From Kryptolebias marmoratus (taxonomy: Eukaryota; Chordata; Actinopteri; Cyprinodontiformes; Rivulidae), in assembly GCF_001649575.2 (NCBI RefSeq), contig NC_051439.1:3449826-3513825 (forward strand): DNA of 64,000 nucleotides, given 5' to 3'. Shown piece after piece: positions 59,831 through 64,000 of the stretch. A program made the translations under genes and the position numbers. The notes beneath the pieces were generated by a model. It ran no database searches. It saw nothing but the letters and a program-made list of their open reading frames with translations, and was not told the DNA's origin. Numbering within the stretch: the first letter of the stretch is position 1; each line of letters opens with the position of its first letter.

Positions 59831-62800
59831 CTGAATAAGGCTGTAACATACAAGAATGTGGAAAGAATGAATCACAGTGAATTCTTTTTAGATGCACTGT
59901 AATTTCACTATAGTGAAAATTTGCTGCTCTATATTTATTTTGCAGCTCTAGTCTGTTACTTGACAGATTAAATTAAATTATTATTTTACAAAAACAATTG
60001 TTATAATTATAAACAAATCTGGATGAAATCTAGCTAAATGCTTCTCTACACCATTGCAAGTACCAAAAACATAAAACAATATATAACCTGTCCTGGATTG
60101 AGTCCATTTTCTTCTGAACTTTGTCAGAATACAAGTTGTTGCTGTCCACCAGCCTCTGTCCGCCCTGCACAGCACCATCAATCTTGTCCTCATTGGCCTC
60201 CATGGTATTCACAAAGTCCTCGTGCTTCTTCAAGGCTTTCTCTGCCCCAGCCAAGGTGTCAGGCTTATCTATGTGGGCCAGAGTATACTCCTGCAACAGC
60301 ATATTATGAGATTTAAAATAAAAACTAACAAAAAAATGAAAAGACAGCAGTGAAACACTAAACCTGCAAACCACATTACATGACAAACACAGTGTGAGAA
60401 CTGACTGCACCACACTCTTTTTTTTACAAGTTCTCCCAGTTGGATTGACTCTTTAGTTTAGAAAAATGTCCACATTGTGGGTGGTTGTGCATCAGCGGTT
60501 AGAGCAGTCGTCCTCCAATGAGACAGCTGGAGGTTTGATGCCACATGTTCAAGTGTCCCTGGGCCAGACACTGAACCTCTCAATGCCTCTGATGTGTCCC
60601 ATCGGTGTATGAATGTGATTTAAAGCAGTCCCTAGAATGATTTATTCAGATTAGCTTTGTAGAGATGTAGTAGAGTGCTGTATGGATGGGTAAATGAGGG
60701 CGCAGATTGTGTTGTAATGTGGTTTGAGTGAAGGCGCTACATACGTACAGTCCATTTACCATCAAAGACCTTTTCACACCTATAGTTTGTTTACTCTGGT
60801 TTAAATCAGTTGATGAGTTTGTGAACTTGTAGCTTTTGTTGCAGGCAAATTCCAAGTGAGCCAAAATGTGAGAACATTCAGACTGCTTGTTGGTCAGATG
60901 AGCCTAGGGCAGGAGTACCTAAAAATAAATCCAGGAAGACGGTGCAGAAGAATTTACTTCTGCCATTAGTGTTTACCTGGGTAAGATTTCAGGCAAAAGT
61001 GTATGAGCAAAATGCTGAATAGATTTTGATAAGACGTATTGAAAGTAGTACAGTGCTTTATGCTTTTTGAAGGAGACGTGCTGCCTTTGGAAGATTGATC
61101 AGGAATATAGAGCATCTATTGAAAATGTGCATCGACATTGCACGTCTTTCACATTTATAATGTTAAACAAAATGCATTCAGTAAGTTCAATATGTTGACA
61201 GTCTTTCTCCTAAAGTTTGTTAACTCTTCTTCATCCCAAAATGTAAAGAATATCTTGCTACAGGAGGGTGTTTGACTCAAACATGCTCTGCTCTGGAGTT
61301 TGTTTGAAACCACATTGAGACCACCTCCTCCAAAGGGTCTCAGTTGTTTTGCTCTGCACCATAGTCTGATTACCTAGTTCACATCTACACAAACAAACCA
61401 CACCAAGGGGGACAAGGACCCAGAGTTTGATTTAAATAAACTAAAAACTGTAAGTGTGAAAATACCTGAAGAAAACTTGTAAAGTACCTGGTTGTTGAGG
61501 ACGGCCTCCACAGCTTTGCCATCCCTCAGGAACTGCTGGAAACCCAGACCCTGGTCCAGGAAATTTTTACGACTGTCCCACATCTTCTGGAGCTCATACC
61601 AGCCGCGGTCCAAACCCTTTAGCCTCTGCTCCAGCTGCTGGTACTGAGGATCATCTTCCTGTCCTTGCGTGACCTGAGCTCCAGTGTCCCTCACACGATG
61701 ATAGTCCTCTTCGTGGTTGTTTATGTCTTCACGCACATTGTGATGAAGACTCAGCAGCTCCTCTGCCTCTTGTAGAGACGTGGGCATTTCCTCGGAAGCC
61801 ACAGCTTTCTGGGTCTTAAAAAGCCAGGACTGGAAGTCATCCATGTCCTGGAGGAAGGTCTGTAACTTACTGACCTCACCCAAAGAGTCCTCCCTGTCTT
61901 TTAGGGTCTGTCTAAGCCTGTCCCAGGCTGTGTCCAGTTCTGCTCTTCGGGCCAAGATATCCGCTGCGTTCTCCGGGTGGTCCTGAGCCAGCTGGTCAGC
62001 CTCTTTCCTCAGGAAGGTAAGCTTGGTGTCGATGGCAGCTAAATCTCTCTCTATGCCAAACAGCTTCCTCTGGATGGTCATGACAGCCGCCAGGTCATTA
62101 CCCAAGTCCTGCGTGGACTCAATGACCCGAGTCTTTTCTTTGATCCAGGCTTTTGTCTCATCACACTCCAACCCATAGTTGTGCAGACTAACAGCAGAAT
62201 CTACTTTCTTCTTCTTCTCCTCCACCATGGCCTTAAAGGCCTCCCATCTGAAAATATAAATTACATAGATTTTATGGCATAAACTACATCAAAGTCACTG
62301 TTTATGTTCTCAAAGCGTTTGGCTTAGACTTAATTTTACAGATCTGTACTTTCTTTCCCTAAAATGGTGAAAATTTAAGGAAACAAAGTGTTAAATTATT
62401 AATTAACTTCCTTCATTTGAACCAATCCCAAGCACATTAATTGCACATTAATTGCCTTTCTATTTTTTCAAATAATAATTTTCTTAACTCTCCACATACT
62501 TATACACTCTCTATCACATACATTTCAGCATTTGCAGTTGTGCATTGAGGTTGGTTCTATAGCCCTCTGCCACTGGAAAAATGGGTGATAATGTTTTTAT
62601 GAGAATCATTAATGACACATAATTTGAGCAGATCACAGATCACAAATCGCACACGTCATTTTCAAGGTTTGACCAAAAAGGCTACTCTAGCTGTGCACTA
62701 TATAACTTTTAGAGAAACCTTAGTTAATAATTTATAGAAAGGATAAATGAAATGATATATTTGCTACAAGAACCAAATAAAACTGCAACATGAGAACCTT

Positions 62801-64000
62801 ATTTCCAAAAACAGCTGAAGTAATAATAAAAAAGCACCTCTTATTCAGTCGTTCCTGACATTCTTTGATTTCTTTGGTGCGAGGGTGTCTGCTGTCCTCG
62901 AGCTGTTTCACAGCTTTGTTGACATTGTCGACTCTCACCTGAACATTTGCCATATCTTGAGCTAAAGTGCTTAACCTGCAAAGAAAAAAAGTTTTCATAA
63001 AGGTTCCAGCAGCAGAATCAACATAGTGTATCTGTTTATTTTAGACCCTTATTTCCACAAGTTTGTGCATTACTGTTAATTAATACATTCAATCAAACTG
63101 ACTGGTGCATAGTAACATTGTTTTTGTTTGGCACCTGTTCTGTACTACTTCCAAATCCTCCAGCTTCTCAGGCACTTCTAAACCCACCAACCATGTCTCT
63201 TTCTGGTTCATCCAGAGCTCACAAGCATCTGTCTCGCTGAATATGGTGTACAGAGACATGACATCATCCAGTTTCTGTTGTCTCAGGTCAGCCAGAGTCA
63301 GGAGCTCCATGTAAAGGTCCTTGATATCTTTCAGACGCCTCTGAATATCCGGGGTGTTCTGCAACTCCTCTGGCAGCACGTTGGCCTGTTTGGACAGCGC
63401 ATCAATGGTGGCTCCATTCTTGATAGCTTCATTTTTCAGGTTGTTGTGATTTTTCAGCAGCCGTTGAGTGGTGTATTCATCATGGCCTACATCATCGCTG
63501 CTCATCTGCCTCTTGGCATCCAGGAGCCAGGCCTTCAGCTCATCAGCATCACCCTGAAACTGGAAGAACGTTTGGGTGTCCTGGAGGTTCTGTTTTCGAA
63601 ACGCAGCCAGTTCCTCCAGTTGTTGCCACTGTCTTCTGATGTCATCCATGCACTCTTGAATCTTTGGGGAGCCAAAGTGCTTTTCCTGGATCATCTTTTC
63701 CCCCTCTGCCAAGATCTGCTCCAGATTGGCGCGACGGGCTCCGAGCTCGTCCTCAAAAGCACTGTGTTTGCTCTGGAGGACCAACACGCTTGTCAGATCC
63801 TTGCCGTAATCCATGGAGGAAAAAAGGTGCTCTTTCTCCCTGATCCAGCTCTCTAGCTCGGTCACCTCCCACAAGAGGTTCCAGAAGTGGCGGGACTGCT
63901 CTAAGCGAGCTCGTCGCTGTGCAGCAAGACCACAAAGCTCCTGGTAGCACAGGTCCAGATGCTGCACCCTGTCCCGGATCACCTGAGGATCACATGGCTT
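38665..64000 (-). CDS. sptb: Beta-spectrin, sptb-like (24 coding exons; 5' part outside window)
   Basis: Beta-spectrin pairs with alpha-spectrin to form the submembrane skeleton; it binds actin, ankyrin and membrane lipids. The 24 exons have GT-AG borders and matching phases and join into 5271 nt: 1756 residues plus TGA (38665-38667). Numbered from the window edge, the fragment holds the end of repeat 3, thirteen full spectrin repeats (counted back from the C-terminus, repeats 4-16), partial repeat 17 at about 1420-1485 (tetramer site, [20 protein letters not shown]), an acidic linker, a PH domain at about 1603-1705 ([19 protein letters not shown]... KKKKHVAKL) and a Lys-rich tail. Repeats 14-15, the ankyrin-binding pair, fall at about 1120-1330. 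Sequences such as [23 protein letters not shown]-like [16 protein letters not shown] and GMLCRKH favour erythroid/muscle sptb over sptbn1, sptbn2 or sptbn4. Not sptbn5, which is far longer. Calponin-homology domains and repeats 1-3 are off the window. Confidence 0.9.
39572..39614 (-). CDS. sptb: sptb coding exon w (PH domain)
   Basis: 43 bp: [14 protein letters not shown]. The true acceptor is CTTCTCACAG|T. A second AG 8 nt downstream would shift the frame into a stop. Confidence 0.9.
40553..40614. repeat. (TG)31 microsatellite
   Basis: 62-bp uninterrupted run in an sptb intron. Confidence 0.97.
40625..40835 (+). repeat. Tandem-monomer family, single monomer
   Basis: TTAGCAAAATATCTCATGGA (40633-40652), CTCAAGATGGCCACAAATGC, then 'tgaactaaagtttggtgtct'. 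Confidence 0.6.
40898..40986 (+). mobile_element. tRNA-derived SINE fragment
   Basis: GGGGCTCAGTGGTCAGTGTT (A box) and GCAGATTTGAGCCCAGGTTG (B box), followed by GACAGGAGGGGCGTCTGGTG, a common fish repeat block. Confidence 0.55.
41090..42122 (+). mobile_element. Tc1-family transposon relic
   Basis: The right end ATGGTCAGGTGTCCAAAAAC...ctactgtata matches Tc1-type fish termini; the left end is worn. The interior keeps pieces of a transposase: GAGCTTCGTGGAATGACTTT, CATCACCAAGCCCAAGTCCA, GTTTGGAGGAGGAGGGATAT, CAACATGACTGCTTTAGTGC and GTCCTGACCTCAACCC (catalytic-region neighbourhood). Frameshifts and deletions are many, so it is inactive. Confidence 0.75.
42759..42932 (-). CDS. sptb: sptb coding exon v (PH domain core)
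   Basis: 174 bp: [20 protein letters not shown]...[20 protein letters not shown]...KKKKHVAKL plus CG. Lys-rich loops suit phosphoinositide binding. Donor GTAAGA. Confidence 0.94.
43275..43600 (-). repeat. Tandem-monomer family, reverse
   Basis: GCTGTGGTGGCCATCTTTAA (about 43312-43331), 'agttattttgctaacagac' and, about 190 bp on, AATTTTAGCTCAATATCTGT. Confidence 0.6.
43695..43730. repeat. Fragment of Tc1/mariner terminal repeat
   Basis: TTCCAAAAAAGTTGGGATGT and then 'tgtacaaaa', the terminal sequence of the element type at 21977-23772, without a partner end. Confidence 0.45.
43883..44133 (-). CDS. sptb: sptb coding exon u (linker and PH start)
   Basis: 251 bp: [20 protein letters not shown]... 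then [18 protein letters not shown] plus AG, the first strand of the PH domain. Donor GTAGGT. Confidence 0.9.
44345..44408 (-). CDS. sptb: sptb coding exon t (linker)
   Basis: 64 bp: [20 protein letters not shown] and L. Acidic and poorly conserved; supported by phase and by splice sites CTTTCAG and GTCAGT. Confidence 0.78.
44743..44828 (-). CDS. sptb: sptb coding exon s (linker)
   Basis: 86 bp: [20 protein letters not shown]...SDKES plus AG. Charged, Gln-rich start of the linker to the PH domain. Confidence 0.88.
44920..45116 (-). CDS. sptb: sptb coding exon r (partial repeat 17)
   Basis: 197 bp: [20 protein letters not shown]...[20 protein letters not shown]...LTT. This half repeat completes a triple helix with alpha-spectrin to form tetramers. 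Confidence 0.95.
45195..45290 (+). repeat. Tandem-monomer family, interrupted copy (5' piece)
   Basis: TAGATATTGAGTTCAAATTT, then GAGGGTCATCCCCAACACAT and actctgg, as in the end of a monomer. The tail reappears at about 45955-46065. Confidence 0.5.
45530..45810. repeat. Dispersed repeat shared with 8.9 kb
   Basis: GAAGTGAGGATAAATAATCC, CAGCACTCAGGAGACAGAAA and CCATGCTGCAAGCAGTGCTG occur in the same order as at 8950-9110. It lies inside the interrupted tandem-monomer copy. Confidence 0.5.
45955..46065 (+). repeat. Tandem-monomer family tail with near-perfect hairpin
   Basis: 'caaggtttgaccacaatggc', then CATTCCTTCAAGGAATG (about 46028-46044), an 8-bp inverted repeat, followed by CTAGG. Confidence 0.6.
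46337..46421 (-). CDS. sptb: sptb coding exon q
   Basis: 85 bp: [20 protein letters not shown]...WLRL plus T. Too short to stand out as an open frame; found by splice phase and family match. Confidence 0.93.
46780..46918 (-). CDS. sptb: sptb coding exon p
   Basis: 139 bp: [20 protein letters not shown]...TRKHRDSAE. The donor GAG|GTCCGA is weak, but the phase and family match (AE-IKEKL) support it. Confidence 0.92.
47787..48031 (-). CDS. sptb: sptb coding exon o
   Basis: 245 bp: [20 protein letters not shown]...[20 protein letters not shown]...ETQEKP plus AG. Confidence 0.95.
48340..49215 (+). repeat. Tandem-monomer family, three monomers plus tail
   Basis: Monomer starts ('tagcaaaa/tagtaag') lie near 48355, 48647 and 48949. 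The third differs (CAGATTTTGATGAAATGTTC, TTTTGGTGGTGATCTGGATC). The tail runs to 'gcattgctttaaggaacac'. Confidence 0.65.
49433..49583 (-). CDS. sptb: sptb coding exon n (ankyrin-binding repeat 15)
   Basis: 151 bp: [20 protein letters not shown]...RDITALGKQ. Acceptor TTTTTAAG, donor GTACAA. Confidence 0.94.
49806..50029 (-). CDS. sptb: sptb coding exon m (ankyrin-binding repeat 14)
   Basis: 224 bp: [20 protein letters not shown]...[20 protein letters not shown]...SSYDLL plus AA. GHSEAAT-AEWKDG is the hallmark of repeat 14. Confidence 0.95.
50297..50764 (+). mobile_element. LTR-like repeat (possible solo LTR)
   Basis: Starts near TGTCATGAATTC and ends with CCTGACAT. Inside are CACCTGTTCCTAATTGTAAT, CCTGATTACCCCCATCTTTA, 'ccagcccagcc' and a late ATTAAAGG before 'gagtctgcg'. 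This layout is seen in common fish solo LTRs. No target duplication could be fixed. Confidence 0.45.
51052..51256 (-). CDS. sptb: sptb coding exon l (leads into ankyrin-binding region)
   Basis: 205 bp: [20 protein letters not shown]...MGQDLDHVT. Ends the repeat before, and begins, the ankyrin-binding pair. Donor GTATTA. Confidence 0.93.
51436..51566 (-). CDS. sptb: sptb coding exon k
   Basis: 131 bp: [20 protein letters not shown]...FAEDHPD plus GG. Acceptor TCTCCAG, donor GTTTGT. Confidence 0.92.
51713..52003 (-). CDS. sptb: sptb coding exon j
   Basis: 291 bp, phase 0: [20 protein letters not shown]...[11 protein letters not shown]. Donor GTGAGG. Confidence 0.94.
52160..52790 (+). repeat. 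Dispersed repeat, copy 2 of the 0.1/52/55.8 kb family
   Basis: ACCAAGATTAAAAGAAATGT, ACCATGGTAACCACACA and CTTTCTACAGTGTTTTATGT occur in the same order as at 55780-56020. Confidence 0.6.
53027..53116 (-). CDS. sptb: sptb coding exon i
   Basis: 90 bp, phase 0: [20 protein letters not shown]...LLNRNQ. Joins the previous exon as DELLWIEER. Confidence 0.93.
53615..53839 (-). CDS. sptb: sptb coding exon h
   Basis: 225 bp, phase 0: [20 protein letters not shown]...YRDLADEL. The central part ([10 protein letters not shown]) is variable in the family. Donor GTAAGC. Confidence 0.93.
54120..54700 (+). mobile_element. LINE fragment, reverse-transcriptase C-terminal region
   Basis: Conceptual translation with gaps gives HWLPIE(L)KI, ...APSYI..., [20 protein letters not shown] and then LLWN, typical of the end of ORF2 in fish L2/Rex-type LINEs. 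It is broken by stops and deletions. Confidence 0.65.
54731..54997 (-). CDS. sptb: sptb coding exon g
   Basis: 267 bp, phase 0: [20 protein letters not shown]...NILLKKHQ. Confidence 0.94.
55755..56245 (+). repeat. Dispersed repeat, copy 3, left part
   Basis: ACCAAGATTAAAAAAATGTT, CATGGTAACCACACAGC and TTTCTGCAGTGTTTTATGTA match the other two copies. It is separated from its right end (57585-57705) by a LINE fragment. Confidence 0.6.
56310..57335 (+). mobile_element. LINE (L2-like), internally deleted
   Basis: An upstream part encodes an apurinic-endonuclease-like N-terminus: [11 protein letters not shown] (about 56596-56640), GGTVSIF and [13 protein letters not shown]. It then jumps to the end of ORF2: [32 protein letters not shown] (about 57025-57140). 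The 3' tail AAAGTGCTTTATAAATAAAG is L2-like. The reverse transcriptase body is missing, so the copy is dead. Confidence 0.75.
57585..57705 (+). repeat. Dispersed repeat, copy 3, right end
   Basis: ACCAAAAGTCATTGCACACT and CACATTTTGGTGTATAATTT match 477-530. Confidence 0.6.
57820..57966 (-). CDS. sptb: sptb coding exon f
   Basis: 147 bp: [20 protein letters not shown]...[10 protein letters not shown], one of the best conserved stretches in beta-spectrins. Phase 0 at both ends. Confidence 0.95.
58005..58250 (-). mobile_element. Fish interspersed repeat, LINE-3'-like, reverse
   Basis: AATAATAATATATTTTTTAT, TTATAAGCGCCTTTTGAACT and GAAAAGGTGAGTTTTGAGAA occur in the order seen in a common fish repeat that ends in AAT units. 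The assignment is from general recognition only. Confidence 0.4.
58975..59065 (-). CDS. sptb: sptb coding exon e
   Basis: 91 bp: [20 protein letters not shown]...FLQNTQD. The exon frame has no ATG, but the splice phases and family match are clear. Confidence 0.93.
59640..59790 (+). repeat. Tandem-monomer family fragment
   Basis: GTAGCAAAATATCTGACAAA, CCACTGGGTGGATTTTAAT and 'gaatgtacatctaaaacagatta', then an AT run. Confidence 0.6.
59792..59828. repeat. (AT)n microsatellite
   Basis: 37-bp AT run. Confidence 0.95.
60088..60290 (-). CDS. sptb: sptb coding exon d
   Basis: 203 bp: [20 protein letters not shown]...KKMDSIQD plus AG. Acceptor TTGCAG, donor GTTATA. Confidence 0.93.
60478..60761 (+). 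mobile_element. tRNA-derived SINE, near full length
   Basis: Head: CATCAGCGGTTAGAGCAGTC (A box) and GGAGGTTTGATGCCACATGT (B box). Body: TGTCCCTGGGCCAGACACTG and GTGTATGAATGTGATTTAAA. 3' end: GGCGCTACATACGTACAGTC and catttacca. This is a well-known fish SINE layout. Confidence 0.75.
61488..62247 (-). CDS. sptb: sptb coding exon c
   Basis: 760 bp from [14 protein letters not shown] to EAVLNNQ, covering two whole repeats and parts of two others. Acceptor ATTTTCAG, donor GTACTT. Confidence 0.94.
62838..62975 (-). CDS. sptb: sptb coding exon b
   Basis: 138 bp: [20 protein letters not shown]...ECQERLNK. Acceptor TTTGCAG, donor GTGCTT. Confidence 0.93.
63135..64000 (-). CDS. sptb: sptb coding exon a (partial at window edge)
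   Basis: Open to the edge of the window. Reads [20 protein letters not shown]... through two whole repeats and ends EVVQN plus AG, donor GTGCCA. A similar very large exon is typical of beta-spectrin genes. An internal AG at 63983-63984 could in principle be an acceptor, but the open frame and family match (PCDPQVI) continue past it. Confidence 0.92.

Noticed and set aside
63278..63856. 192-codon open frame on the + strand
   Set aside because: Exact antisense of the large sptb exon, which has strong family matches. Codon bias on one strand often opens the opposite one.
38665..64000. Assignment of the - strand gene to sptbn5, the spectrin known to lie near SNAP23 in mammals
   Set aside because: The repeats, ankyrin-binding motif, partial repeat 17 and PH domain match the conventional beta-spectrins. 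Only 13 full repeats precede the end, with the family's standard spacing, whereas sptbn5 is much longer and more divergent.

Overview
This is a window of animal nuclear DNA, almost certainly from a ray-finned (teleost) fish. It has GT-AG introns, AT-rich spacers, long dinucleotide runs and fish-type mobile elements: Tc1/mariner relics, hAT elements, tRNA-derived SINEs and LINE tails. Three assembly gaps are present: a single N at 11722, ten N at 19851-19860 and 394 N at 28389-28782. No operon, CRISPR array or phage was seen.

Three protein-coding genes can be read. (1) At the left edge, on the + strand, are the last two coding exons of an ephrin-A ligand most like efna2 (1053-1118 and 3443-3564). 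They encode the end of the receptor-binding domain, a short stalk and a C-terminal GPI-anchor signal. (2) On the + strand is a complete snap23 gene. It has a 5' exon ending at 13646 and seven coding exons between 21287 and 32181. It encodes a 213-residue Qb/Qc SNARE with the palmitoylated cysteine cluster. (3) On the - strand, running off the right edge, is the 3' three quarters of a beta-spectrin, best matched to erythroid/muscle-type sptb. It has 24 coding exons between 38665 and 64000, whose phases all join into 1756 open codons. These encode spectrin repeats 4-16, the partial repeat 17 that forms tetramers, a linker, a PH domain and a basic tail. The actin-binding N-terminus lies beyond the window. 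snap23 and sptb are tail to tail; efna2 and snap23 are head to tail. The three proteins do not form one pathway: ephrin-A is a cell-surface guidance ligand, SNAP23 a plasma-membrane fusion protein, and spectrin the membrane skeleton.

Most of the remaining sequence is repeat-derived. 4.9-13.3 kb is intergenic and holds a CA-rich tract, a SINE, a hAT-like MITE, a large foldback element and a block (10.05-11.25 kb) that could be regulatory. The two long 5' introns of snap23 (13.6-27.2 kb) hold a tandem-monomer repeat family, a Tc1/mariner copy with another repeat nested in it, and gaps. 28.1-29.0 kb is a hAT element with a perfect 8-bp target duplication. 33.3-38.5 kb between snap23 and sptb holds a three-monomer copy of the tandem-monomer family in reverse orientation and an inverted-repeat element. 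The sptb introns hold a Tc1 relic, two LINE fragments, SINEs, an LTR-like repeat and more copies of the same families.

The two observations most worth following are: (a) a possible start codon for snap23 that exists only after splicing (AT at the end of the 5' exon plus G at the start of the next), which would add 20 residues to the N-terminus; and (b) a dispersed family built from 255-300 bp tandem monomers with a hairpin tail followed by CTAG, present in at least ten places and reminiscent of Helitron/Helentron-type elements.
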